This document shows positions 1 through 9,039 of a stretch of DNA of 64,000 nucleotides, piece after piece. The notes under the pieces are model-generated. The model searched no databases, had not been told where the DNA came from, and worked only from the letters and a program-made list of their open reading frames with translations. The stretch is taken from NCBI GenBank assembly GCA_910587395.1, contig CAJULJ010000005.1, positions 1 to 64,000 on the forward strand, given 5' to 3'. The stretch is from an uncultured Oscillospiraceae bacterium (lineage in GTDB: Bacteria; Bacillota; Clostridia; Oscillospirales; Oscillospiraceae). Numbering within the stretch: the stretch's first letter is position 1; the number at the start of each line of letters is the position of its first letter. The translations under genes were made by a program, and so were the position numbers.

Positions 1-1176
<1,176 letters not shown>

Positions 1177-1254
1177 AATAATGTCCTCCTCAAATATCTG
1201 AATCGGCGGCTGTGCCGCCCTTCATAAACCAATCTTTCTTGTGGGTTAATATGG

Positions 1255-1283
1255 ATTATACAACAGCTCCCCTTTCCTGTCAA
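1255..1283 (-). promoter_or_regulatory. sigma-A promoter of cysK-metY
   Basis: Minus-strand TTGACA (1283-1278), 17-bp spacer, TATAAT (1260-1255). The -10 box sits in an 11-bp sequence that is repeated in inverted orientation at 1325-1335, where it forms the -10 of the divergent gene. Confidence 0.85.
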
Positions 1284-1306
1284 TGGTTAAAGCGCTAATT
1301 TTTTCA

Positions 1307-1335
1307 TTGAAACCCCACTAACCATGTTGTATAAT
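1307..1335 (+). promoter_or_regulatory. sigma-A promoter of the Rrf2 regulator gene
   Basis: TTGAAA (1307-1312), 17-bp spacer, TATAAT (1330-1335). The two divergent promoters share an exact 11-bp inverted repeat over their -10 regions (1255-1265 and 1325-1335), a plausible site for joint control by the regulator encoded here. Confidence 0.85.
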
Positions 1336-1364
1336 AGGTTGAACCCATGAGGAGGGACTATGCC

Positions 1365-1796
1365 ATGCTGATTTCAACCAAAGGCCGCTACGCTCTGCGG
1401 GTGCTGATCGACCTGGCGGAGCACCAAGGCGGGGAATACATCCCGTTAAAGGAAATCGCCCGACGGCAGGAGATTTCAGAAAAATATCTGGAGAGCATCA
1501 TCAAGCTGCTGGTAAAGGCTCAGCTGCTGTCCGGCCTCCGGGGCAAGGGGGGCGGTTACAAGCTCACCCGGTCCCCCGACCAGTACACGGTGTACTCCGT
1601 CTTGCTGCTCACGGAAGATTCACTGGCTCCGGTGGCCTGCCTGGAGGAGTGGGCCGATCCATGCGCCAGGGCCGCAGAATGCCGCACCCTGGCTCTGTGG
1701 CAGGGCTTGGACAAGGTGATCCGGGACTATCTCAGCGGCGTTACCATCGCAGACCTGGCCCAGCGGGGCAGCAACGGCGACAACTATGTGATCTGA
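1365..1796 (+). CDS. Rrf2-family transcriptional regulator (CymR/IscR-like) with a three-cysteine motif
   Basis: 143 aa. The N-terminal winged helix-turn-helix (MLISTKGRYALRVLIDLA, then the recognition region around residues 30-48 and the GLRGKGGGYKL wing near 57-67) is typical of Rrf2 proteins. The start at 1365 was chosen for its GGAGGG 8 bases upstream; an in-frame ATG at 1347 lacks one. Position opposite cysK-metY points to a CymR-like sulfur regulator. Unlike the usual picture for CymR, it has C92, C100 and C106 (C-X7-C-X5-C) in the region where IscR and NsrR hold their Fe-S cluster, so it may bind a cluster or sense redox state. This ligand role is an inference. Confidence 0.88.
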   Translation: MLISTKGRYALRVLIDLAEHQGGEYIPLKEIARRQEISEKYLESIIKLLVKAQLLSGLRGKGGGYKLTRSPDQYTVYSVLLLTEDSLAPVACLEEWADPCARAAECRTLALWQGLDKVIRDYLSGVTIADLAQRGSNGDNYVI

Positions 1797-1812
1797 GTGA
1801 TCTGAATTCCGC

Positions 1813-1852
1813 AAAAAACCCGCTCACACTGTGCTGTGTGAGCGGGTTTTTT
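1813..1852. terminator. bidirectional Rho-independent terminator
   Basis: Perfect inverted repeat with arms 1813-1829 and 1836-1852 (core ACCCGCTCACAC), flanked by A6 on the left and T6 on the right. It can stop the plus-strand Rrf2 gene and the minus-strand aminopeptidase operon. Confidence 0.92.
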
Positions 1853-1866
1853 ACCGCATGAATGCC

Positions 1867-2943
1867 TCAAAGCCCCCGCACGTAGAAGTATAGCAGCTCC
1901 AGGCTGTCCAGAATGTCGGAAATCGCAGCAACCTCGTAGCTGTGGACATACCGCATGGGGATCTGGATGCCCCCGCAGCGGATGCCGCCGCCCCGGGTCT
2001 GCATGACGCTGGCGTCGGTGGCTCCGGCGGTGTACGCCTCAATCTGATAGGGAATATTCCGCTCCTTCGCCACAGCCTTCATCCCCCGCACGATATCCCG
2101 GTCGGCAATCAGCCCGCAGGCCGCCCCTTTGGAGCGGTCCAGCACCTTGATGGACGCGCCGTCCCCCATGCGGTTGACAAACCGCCTGTCCGGGAAGGCG
2201 GGCAGGTCGGTGGACAGGGACATGTCCAGCGCGATGGCGATGTCGGGCCGCAGATTCTCCGCCGCCACGATGGCTCCACGGCCTCCTGTCTCCTCCTGGG
2301 TGGAGAAAATGGCGTAGAAATCGGGGCCCTCGGGGTCCTCGGCCAGCAGGCGGGTCAGCTCGATGAGCTGGTACACACAGGCCCGGTCGTCCAGGGCCTT
2401 GCCCGCCACCAGCCTGCCGCCCTTGCCCAAAAACAGGGTGGGGTACTGGATGGAGATGGGATTGCCCACCTCGATGCCCAGCTCCTCCGCCTCAGCTCGG
2501 CTGGAGGCGCCCACATCCACAAAGAAATCGTTGAGGTCCTGGGGCATGACGGCGCAGGGCGCGGGACGCCCTGGATTGATGTGGTTCACCACGCCGTCCA
2601 CGTGGCCGGTCTCGGTCTTGACGACCACATGCTTGCCGAAAAGCTGCTGGGGCTGCACCCCGGCCAGGGTCTCAATCCAGAGGAAGCCCCGGCTGTCGAT
2701 GTGCCGGACAATCAGCCCGATCTCGTCCAGATGGGCCACCACCGCCACCTTTGGCCCCTTGCCCGGGCGGTGGACGATGAGATTATGAAGGTTATCCGTC
2801 TCAAAGCTGAGCCCCGTGTCCGCCAGCAGGGAGCGCACCAGCTCCTCCGCCTCGTCCTCAAAGCCGGTGGGGGCCACCGCCTCACACAGCGGCCCGATCC
2901 AGGCCCGCAGGTCCTGCTCCAATTGAGCGCGGTCAAATTTCAT
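1867..2943 (-). CDS. M42-family metallo-aminopeptidase
   Basis: 358 aa, standard size for the M42 glutamyl-aminopeptidase/FrvX family, cytosolic dinuclear metal enzymes that trim short peptides. Metal and catalytic motifs are visible: VVAHLDEIGLIV (H71, D73), the ALDDRAC bridging-aspartate region, and STQEETGGRGA with the catalytic/ligand glutamates. The start has an AGGAGGT site. It lies 12 bp after the peptide ABC ATPase gene and is the last gene before the terminator, so imported peptides and their hydrolysis are probably co-regulated by the upstream T-box. Some M42-like proteins are annotated as endoglucanases, but the context favours peptidase. Confidence 0.92.
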   Translation of the reverse strand: MKFDRAQLEQDLRAWIGPLCEAVAPTGFEDEAEELVRSLLADTGLSFETDNLHNLIVHRPGKGPKVAVVAHLDEIGLIVRHIDSRGFLWIETLAGVQPQQLFGKHVVVKTETGHVDGVVNHINPGRPAPCAVMPQDLNDFFVDVGASSRAEAEELGIEVGNPISIQYPTLFLGKGGRLVAGKALDDRACVYQLIELTRLLAEDPEGPDFYAIFSTQEETGGRGAIVAAENLRPDIAIALDMSLSTDLPAFPDRRFVNRMGDGASIKVLDRSKGAACGLIADRDIVRGMKAVAKERNIPYQIEAYTAGATDASVMQTRGGGIRCGGIQIPMRYVHSYEVAAISDILDSLELLYFYVRGL

Positions 2944-2955
2944 GTCAATTACCTC

Positions 2956-3942
2956 CTATTCGCCCTTTGAGGGCAGCCGGTCCACAAAGTGGCAGGCACA
3001 TTTATGCCCCATTTGATGCTCTCGCAGCTCCGGGGCCGTCTCTGCGCAGATTTTCTGCGCGTAGGGACAGCGGGTGTGGAACAGACAGCCGGAGGGCGGA
3101 TTCGCCGGACTGGGCACGTCGCCCTGAAGGGCGGCGGGCTTGCCGTCGGCATCCATCCGGGGCACGCTGTCCAGCAATGCCTTGGTGTAGGGGTGCAGGG
3201 GGTTGGCGAACAGCTCCTTGCTCTCCCCCTCCTCCACCACACGGCCCAGGTACATCACCAGCACCCGGTCGGCGATATGGCGCACCACACCCAGGTCGTG
3301 GCTGATGAAGATGTAGGCCAGATTCAGCTCCCGCTGGAACTGGCGCAGCAGGTTGATGATTTTGGCTTGGATGGACACATCCAGGGCGGACACCGGCTCG
3401 TCGCAGATCACCACGTCGGGCCGCAGCACGATGGCCCGGGCAATGCCGATGCGCTGGCGCTGCCCGCCGGAGAACTCGTGGGGATAACGGTTCACATAGG
3501 ACGGGTCCAGCCCCACCTGCTCCATGGTCTCCAGCACCCGGCGGTCCCGCCCGGCCCTGTTGGAGCACACCCCGGCGATCTCCAGCGGCTCCGCGATGAT
3601 CTCCTTCACCGTCATCCGGGGATTCAGGCTGGAGTAGGGGTCCTGGAAGATGAGCTTCAGCTTCTGCCGGGCCTGCTTCAGCTCCGGGCCCCTCATGGCC
3701 CGGAAATCCTGGCCGTTGAGCAGAATTCTGCCGCCGGTGGGCTCGATCAACCGGATCACCGACTGGATGGTGGTGGTCTTGCCGCAGCCCGATTCGCCCA
3801 CAATGCCCAGGGTCTCCCCGGCGCACAGCTCAAAGCTCACGTCGTCGCAGGCCTTCACCACCGCCTTTTCCCTGGAGAAGGCCCCCTTGCGGATGGGGTA
3901 GTATTTTTTCAGGTGTTCCACCTTCAAAACGGGCCGGCTCAT
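2956..3942 (-). CDS. oligopeptide ABC transporter ATPase, OppF/DppF type (system 1)
   Basis: 328 aa. ABC ATPase with Walker A GESGCGKTT, signature FSGGQRQRIGIARA, Walker [13 protein letters not shown], and the C-terminal oligopeptide/dipeptide extension HPYTKALLDS followed by a cysteine-containing tail (CLFHTRCPYAQKIC) that in related transporters binds an Fe-S cluster. It energises peptide import together with the OppD partner. Its ATG overlaps the OppD stop by 4 bp (ATGA), so translation is coupled. Confidence 0.93.
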   Translation of the reverse strand: MSRPVLKVEHLKKYYPIRKGAFSREKAVVKACDDVSFELCAGETLGIVGESGCGKTTTIQSVIRLIEPTGGRILLNGQDFRAMRGPELKQARQKLKLIFQDPYSSLNPRMTVKEIIAEPLEIAGVCSNRAGRDRRVLETMEQVGLDPSYVNRYPHEFSGGQRQRIGIARAIVLRPDVVICDEPVSALDVSIQAKIINLLRQFQRELNLAYIFISHDLGVVRHIADRVLVMYLGRVVEEGESKELFANPLHPYTKALLDSVPRMDADGKPAALQGDVPSPANPPSGCLFHTRCPYAQKICAETAPELREHQMGHKCACHFVDRLPSKGE

Positions 3943-4925
3943 GGCACGTCCTCCTCTCCCATGGCTTCACAGCGGAAGCAGCGCACCCGGTGGCTTCCCC
4001 TGCCGTAGAGGCCGGGCCGCTGGTCTCGGCAGCGCTCGTCCGCGTAGGGGCACCGGGGGGCGAACAGGCAGCCCTTGGGCAGATCGTACAGCATGGGCAC
4101 CGAGCCGTCGATGACATGCAAATCCCCGTCGCCGCTGTTCATGCCGGGGATACAGCGCATCAACCCCTGGGTGTAGGGGTGGAGGGGGTTGGCGAACAGC
4201 TCCCTGGCGTCCACGTACTCCACCGCCTGACCCACATACATCACCAGCACCTTGTCCGCCATCTGGCGGATGACACCCAGGTCATGGGTGATAAAAATGA
4301 TGGCGGAGCCGAACTTCTCCTTCAATTCATTGATGAGCCCCAGAATCTGAGCCTGCACCGTCACGTCCAAGGCGGTGGTGGGCTCGTCGCAGATGAGCAC
4401 GCCGGGATCATTGCACAGTGCCATGGCAATGACGATGCGCTGGCGCTGCCCGCCGGACAGCTTGCCGGGAATGGAGCTGAAAATCTTCTCCGGCATGGGA
4501 ATGCCCACCATGCCGATCAGCTCCAGGGCCCGCGCGTCCGCCTCCTTCCGGCTCATCTTTTTGTGGGCCTGGATGGTCTCGGAGATCTGCCGCCCGCAGG
4601 TCATCAGTGGGTTCAGGCTGGTCATGGGCTCCTGGAAGATAATGGCCATGTCGCTGCCCCGCTTCCTGCACAGCTCCTTCTCCCTCATGCCCACCAGCTC
4701 CTCGCCGGCCAGCTTCACGCTTCCTCCGGTGACCCTGCCGGGGGCGGGCACCATTTGAAGGATACCGTTGACGGTCATGCTCTTGCCGCAGCCCGACTCA
4801 CCCACGATGCCCAGGGTCTCCCCCCGGTTGAGGGTGAAGGACACGCCGTCCACAGTGGGCAGCGCCCCCTGCTTGGTAAAAAAGGTGATGGAGAGGTCCT
4901 TGACCTCCAAAATGGTTTCAGCCAT
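3939..4925 (-). CDS. oligopeptide ABC transporter ATPase, OppD/DppD type (system 1)
   Basis: 328 aa. Walker A GESGCGKSM, signature [15 protein letters not shown], Walker [14 protein letters not shown]-loop ITHDLG, and the C-terminal Opp extension with CLFAPRCPYADERC. It forms the heterodimeric motor with the OppF-type protein encoded 4 bp downstream. The gene follows the OppC permease by 10 bp. Substrate class (di- or oligopeptide) cannot be told from the ATPases; methionine-containing peptides are suggested only by the T-box leader of the operon. Confidence 0.93.
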   Translation of the reverse strand: MAETILEVKDLSITFFTKQGALPTVDGVSFTLNRGETLGIVGESGCGKSMTVNGILQMVPAPGRVTGGSVKLAGEELVGMREKELCRKRGSDMAIIFQEPMTSLNPLMTCGRQISETIQAHKKMSRKEADARALELIGMVGIPMPEKIFSSIPGKLSGGQRQRIVIAMALCNDPGVLICDEPTTALDVTVQAQILGLINELKEKFGSAIIFITHDLGVIRQMADKVLVMYVGQAVEYVDARELFANPLHPYTQGLMRCIPGMNSGDGDLHVIDGSVPMLYDLPKGCLFAPRCPYADERCRDQRPGLYGRGSHRVRCFRCEAMGEEDVP

Positions 4926-4935
4926 ACGCTCTCCC

Positions 4936-5823
4936 TCACTTTCTCAATTTGGGGTCCAGGGCGTCCCGCAGGCCGTCCCCAAGGGTGTTGAAGGCGATGA
5001 CCGCCACGATCATGCACAGGCCCGGGAAGAAGCTGTAGAACCACTTGGAGCCGTCGGAGCCCATGAAGGCTCTGGAGGCGGAGATCATGTCGCCCCAGCT
5101 GGACATGGGGGCGCGCACGCCCAGGCCCAAAAAGCTGAGGCTGGCCTCCGACAGGATGGCGGAGGGGATGCCCATGGTGATGGTGATGATGAGGGTGGGG
5201 ATGCAGTTGGGCAGCAGGTGGCGCAGGATGATGCGCAGATTGCTGCCTCCGTCCACCCGGCAGGACTTGACGTATTCCTTCTCCTTCAATTGCAGCACTG
5301 TGCCGCGGATGAGCCGGGCGGTGCGGGACCAGGCCAGCACACCCAGGGAAATATACAAATTCACCAACCCCCGGCCCAGGGCAAACATGAGGGCCATGGC
5401 CAGCAGCAGGTCGGGCAGGCTGGAGAACACCTGGACGAGGAAGGAGATGGCCGCGTCCACCTTGCCGCCGAAGTACCCGGCGCACACCCCCATAAAGTAG
5501 CCGATGACCGTGGCGATGATCTGGCTGACCAGGCCCACGCTCAGGCTGATCCGGCAGCCGTAGATGCACCGGGACAGGATGTCCCGCCCGTGCTCGTCAC
5601 AGCCGAACCAGTGCTCCATGCAGGGCTTCATCAGCCGCTGGGACAGGATCTGCTTATCCGGATCGTAGGGGGCGATGAGGGGGGCGAAAACGGCCACGAT
5701 CACCAGCAGCAGAACAATGACCAGACTGATCATGGCCAGCGGGTCCCGCCTGAGCAGGTCCCAGCTCTCCCGGTAATAGCCCCGGTAGGTCAGCACGGGA
5801 GAGGGCTCTTTTCTCTTTTTCAT
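4936..5823 (-). CDS. oligopeptide ABC transporter permease, OppC/DppC type (system 1)
   Basis: 295 aa with an N-terminal transmembrane helix near residues 30-52, the periplasmic-type segment containing HWFGCDEHGRDILSR that is typical of OppC/DppC N-terminal domains, then about five further helices. The EAA loop is near residues 200-220. It pairs with the OppB permease whose gene overlaps it by 4 bp (ATGA). Ends PKLRK, the usual OppC C-terminus. Confidence 0.93.
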   Translation of the reverse strand: MKKRKEPSPVLTYRGYYRESWDLLRRDPLAMISLVIVLLLVIVAVFAPLIAPYDPDKQILSQRLMKPCMEHWFGCDEHGRDILSRCIYGCRISLSVGLVSQIIATVIGYFMGVCAGYFGGKVDAAISFLVQVFSSLPDLLLAMALMFALGRGLVNLYISLGVLAWSRTARLIRGTVLQLKEKEYVKSCRVDGGSNLRIILRHLLPNCIPTLIITITMGIPSAILSEASLSFLGLGVRAPMSSWGDMISASRAFMGSDGSKWFYSFFPGLCMIVAVIAFNTLGDGLRDALDPKLRK

Positions 5824-6752
5824 GCCTCCTCACCTCCCAGACGGATGTTGGGGTCCACCACGGCGTACAGCAGGTCCACAATCAGATAGACCACCACGCA
5901 GATGATGGCCACACAGATGACGCAGCCCTGCACCACCGGGATGTCCCGCTTGGTGATGTTGTCCACCAGCAGCTTGCCCACGCCGTTGATGTTGAACACC
6001 GACTCGGTGAGCATACTCCCGGCGAACAGCGTGCCGATGTCGGCACCGATGACGGTGATGATGGGAATCAGAGCGTTGCGGAGCATGTGCACCAGCACCG
6101 TGCGCAGGGGGGACAGCCCCTTGGCCCGGGCGGTACGGATAAAGTCCTGGCCCATGACCTCCAGCATACTGGTGCGGGTGATGCGGGCGATGGAGGCGGC
6201 GTACCGCAGCCCCAGGGAAATGCAGGGCAGCAGGTAATCAATGGGCGCCTCCAGGCCGCTGATGGGGATGGCCTTGAAGCGCAGGCCGATAAAGATTTGC
6301 AGCAGAATGGCGATCCAGAAGCTGGGGGCGCTGATGCCTACCACCGTCAGGGTCATGAGGCCCCGGTCCAGGATGGCGCCGCGGTTCAAAGCGGACACCA
6401 CGCCCACCACCAGTCCCACGGCCAGAGCGATGATATAGGATACCACGGCCAGCTTTGCGGTGTAGCTGAAGGCGGAGAGAAGCAGATCGGCCACCGGCTT
6501 GCGCTGAAAATAGCTGGTGCCCAGATCGCCGGTGAACACCCCCATGATCCACTCCAGGTACTGCTGGGGGAAGGGCTTGTCCATGCCCAGATTGTGGCGG
6601 ACGGTCTCCAGGGTGTTGGGGTCGGCGGTGTCGCCCAGCATGAGCGCCACCGCGTCACCGGGCATGATGTGCAGGATAAAAAAGGTGATGAGGGAGATGG
6701 AGAACAAAATCCCCAGCGCCAGCAGCACCCGCTTGACCAGATATCGTTTCAT
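5820..6752 (-). CDS. oligopeptide ABC transporter permease, OppB/DppB type (system 1)
   Basis: 310 aa. N-terminus MKRYLVKRVLLALGILFSIS followed by FFILHIMPGDAVALM is the standard OppB/DppB opening; six helices are predicted by hydrophobicity, with the LGLRYAASIARITRTSMLEV coupling (EAA) region. The start at 6752 was chosen because it gives this family N-terminus and has an AAGGG site; the frame stays open further upstream. Second gene of the operon, after the binding-protein gene. Confidence 0.93.
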   Translation of the reverse strand: MKRYLVKRVLLALGILFSISLITFFILHIMPGDAVALMLGDTADPNTLETVRHNLGMDKPFPQQYLEWIMGVFTGDLGTSYFQRKPVADLLLSAFSYTAKLAVVSYIIALAVGLVVGVVSALNRGAILDRGLMTLTVVGISAPSFWIAILLQIFIGLRFKAIPISGLEAPIDYLLPCISLGLRYAASIARITRTSMLEVMGQDFIRTARAKGLSPLRTVLVHMLRNALIPIITVIGADIGTLFAGSMLTESVFNINGVGKLLVDNITKRDIPVVQGCVICVAIICVVVYLIVDLLYAVVDPNIRLGGEEA

Positions 6753-6844
6753 GGAATCACCCTTTCCGTTTCTGTCCGCGCTTGGGCGGCGGCCCGAGAG
6801 GTCCACGCCGCCGCCCTGAGCAGGGGTGTTGGGAGACGCGCGGC

Positions 6845-8497
6845 TCAGCCGTTGAAGGCCGCCTGAGCGTCTAAATCAATGTCGATGTTCCACAGGTGAT
6901 AGATCAGGTTGCCCACCTTCATGTTCTTGACGTAGGGCTTGGCCAGGAACTGGAACTGGGGATAGTAGAGGGAGACGCACACCATGTCGGTGTCGGACAG
7001 GAACTTGTCCGCCTGCTTGTACAGCTCGGCGCGATGGCTCTCATCGGTGTCGGAGCGGGCGTCGTCCATCAGCCTGTCGAACTCAGGGTTGCTGTAGTTC
7101 ACGCTCTGGCGGCCGCTGTTGGCACCGTAGAAGTAGTTGTAGACCTGGAAATCGGCGTCGGCATACAAAGCGTTCCAGGTAATGAAGGTGAAGGGCAGCT
7201 TTCCGGTGGCGCGCTCACTGGACCAGGTGGCGTTGTCCACGGTGTCAAAGACGAAGTTGATGCCCACCTCGGCCAGGTAGCCCTGGATGGCGGTGGCCAG
7301 GGTCTGCTCCGCCTGCCGGACCATGCCGCCCTCGATGGTCACGCCGTCGGGGTACCCCGCCTCGGCCAGCAGCTGCCTGGCCCGCTCCACGTTATACTCA
7401 TAGACGGGCAGGGAGTCGTCGTGGCCGGGGATGGAGGGATTCAGATAGGTGGTGGCGGGGATGCCCGCGCCGTCCAGCACATACTCCACAAGCTCCTCCC
7501 GGTTGACGGCCAGGGAGATGGCCTGACGGACCCTCACATCGTTCATGGGCGCAATATCCAGGTTCAGGCTGAGGAAGCAGGTGCCCAGGGGGTAATAGGC
7601 GGTGATCTGGTCGCTGTAGGCGTCCTTATACTGGCTCAGCTGGGCGGCGGGCAGGTCGCAGGCGTCGATGTCGCCGTTCTCATAGGCCAGCAGCTTGGTG
7701 GTGGTGTCGCTGTAGTAGATGACGTGAATCTCGTCCAGCTTCACCTCGCCGCCGTGGTAGTCCTCGTTCTTGACCAGAACGGCCTCGGTGTTGGGGTCGT
7801 TGCTCTGGAACTTATAGGGGCCGGTGCCCACCAGATTGGCGTCGATGCCCCAGCTGTCCCCGGCCTGCGTGCAGGCGTCCTCGGGGAAGATGTCGGCGTA
7901 GCTGGTGCCCAGGTTCTTGACGAAGGGGGCAAAGGCGTACTCCAGGGTGATGGTGAAGTGGTAGTCGTCCTGGATCTCAATGCCGGCCAACTCGGTGGCT
8001 TTACCGTCCAGCATGTCCTTGGCGCCCACGATCATGTTGAAGTAGCTGAAGCTCTTAGCGCCGGTGGCGGGAGTGAACATCCGCTCGAAGGTAAATTTCA
8101 CGTCCCTGGCGGTGAGCTCGGTGCCGTTGGTGAACTTCACGCCCTGCTTCAGCTCAAAGCTGTACACGGTGCCGTCCTCGCTGACGGTGGGGAAATCGGT
8201 GAGGAGCACCACCTCCTCGTTGTTGTCGTCGTCAAAGCGCAGCAGGCTTTCGGTGATCTCGTCGGCGATGGCGGCGGAGGCGCTGCCGGTGCTGATCTGC
8301 ATATCCAGCGTGTCGCCGTAGGGGGCCTGACCGAAGCGGAACACCTTGCGGCCGTCGGCGCCGGCGCTCTGGCTGGGTTCGGTGGAGGCACCGGGGGCGG
8401 CGGAACCGTCGGCATCCCCATTGCCGCAGCCCGCCAGCAGCAGGGCCAGGGCAAGCGCCGCCGCGAAGGGACGGAACAGATTGCGTTTCTTTTTCAT
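6845..8497 (-). CDS. family 5 peptide-binding lipoprotein (system 1)
   Basis: 550 aa. Signal peptide MKKKRNLFRPFAAALALALL with lipobox LAGC (C24), then a low-complexity linker and the SBP_bac_5 fold (for example YSFELKQGVKFTNGTELTARD cannot be written in full here but its core is FELKQGVKFTNGTEL). It captures peptides outside the membrane and hands them to the permeases encoded downstream. Start 8497 chosen for the signal peptide and a GAGG site; the reading frame extends upstream into the T-box leader but that part is not coding. First gene of the T-box-controlled operon. Confidence 0.93.
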   Translation of the reverse strand: MKKKRNLFRPFAAALALALLLAGCGNGDADGSAAPGASTEPSQSAGADGRKVFRFGQAPYGDTLDMQISTGSASAAIADEITESLLRFDDDNNEEVVLLTDFPTVSEDGTVYSFELKQGVKFTNGTELTARDVKFTFERMFTPATGAKSFSYFNMIVGAKDMLDGKATELAGIEIQDDYHFTITLEYAFAPFVKNLGTSYADIFPEDACTQAGDSWGIDANLVGTGPYKFQSNDPNTEAVLVKNEDYHGGEVKLDEIHVIYYSDTTTKLLAYENGDIDACDLPAAQLSQYKDAYSDQITAYYPLGTCFLSLNLDIAPMNDVRVRQAISLAVNREELVEYVLDGAGIPATTYLNPSIPGHDDSLPVYEYNVERARQLLAEAGYPDGVTIEGGMVRQAEQTLATAIQGYLAEVGINFVFDTVDNATWSSERATGKLPFTFITWNALYADADFQVYNYFYGANSGRQSVNYSNPEFDRLMDDARSDTDESHRAELYKQADKFLSDTDMVCVSLYYPQFQFLAKPYVKNMKVGNLIYHLWNIDIDLDAQAAFNG

Positions 8498-8560
8498 TCT
8501 TAATGGACCTCTTTTCTCCTCCTGGCACGGGGCCGGGAACGGATAGTATATGGAGCGCGC

Positions 8561-8600
8561 AAAAAACGCCCCCGCACAGCCGAAACTGTGCAAGGGCGTG
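8561..8600 (-). terminator. T-box terminator hairpin
   Basis: Stem CGCCCTTGCACAG with its partner CTGTGCGGGGGCG around a TTTCGG loop, then T6. Formation of the competing antiterminator requires uncharged tRNA binding to the T-box core at 8620-8607. Confidence 0.9.
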
Positions 8601-8864
8601 CATTCACGCGGTACCACCTTGTTTCGCGCAACGCCTCACAGCGTCCGCCTCATAACCGGCTGGGCAGAAGAACGCGCCCGCCGGCTGCCGCTGTAACGGG
8701 CGGACCCGCCGCCGGCTTGCCCCAAGGGAGTTCACCAGCGCCGCTCAAAGGCCATCTTCCGGCTGCTCCGCCTGCCCCTTCTCACCCTCGGGGCTCTCTG
8801 AAAGGCGGGCCACAGACGTACTCTTCTCGTCATCGCGTTTCTTGTCTATTTTCAACTATATTGG
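8561..8864 (-). promoter_or_regulatory. T-box riboswitch leader, predicted Met (AUG) specifier
   Basis: On the minus strand the T-box core AAGGTGGTACCGCG lies at 8620-8607, followed by a terminator hairpin (8600-8561) ending in T6. Stem I begins near 8840 with GACGAGAAGAGTA; its AGTA S-turn element is at 8822-8819. On the 3' side the string GAAGATGGCCTTTGAGC (8757-8741) lines up without gaps with the specifier region of Bacillus glyQS as I remember it (GAA, one base, specifier, one base, three bases, TTGAGC), placing AUG (8755-8753) as specifier. The base after TGG in the core is T, matching an A73 tRNA such as tRNA-Met. T-box identity is firm; the amino acid is less so. Confidence 0.85.
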
Positions 8865-8870
8865 GTATTT

Positions 8871-8899
8871 ATTTTATCAGAGTAAAGCAAAAAATTCAA
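8871..8899 (-). promoter_or_regulatory. promoter of the T-box/peptide-transport operon
   Basis: Minus-strand TTGAAT (8899-8894), 17-bp spacer, TAAAAT (8876-8871). Transcription would start near 8864 and give a leader of about 365 nt before the binding-protein start. The gap 8498-9039 holds only this promoter, the T-box and the terminator of the next operon. Confidence 0.75.
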
Positions 8900-8980
8900 T
8901 GTGCACAACCCACAAAACGCCGCTGCAAAGCATCCGTCATATTCACAAAAGCAACAATTGTCCGGCGGCCCATCTGCAAA

Positions 8981-9016
8981 GGAAGGCGCACGGCGGAATT
9001 TCCGCCGTGCGCCTTC
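8981..9016 (-). terminator. hairpin at the end of peptide ABC operon 2
   Basis: Perfect palindrome, 18-bp arms (8981-8998 and 8999-9016, arm GGAAGGCGCACGGCGGAA), directly after the second binding-protein gene. The following T-run on the minus strand is short (TTTGC), so termination may be helped by the stem strength alone. Confidence 0.75.
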
Positions 9017-9039
9017 CTCATTTGCCGGGAGCGGTCCTC

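Noticed and set aside
8727..8735. Alternative T-box specifier in GTGAACTCC (Ser UCC or Leu CUC)
   Set aside because: It lies too far 3' of Stem I pairing and is not followed by the TTGAGC element; the GAAGATGG position aligns without gaps.
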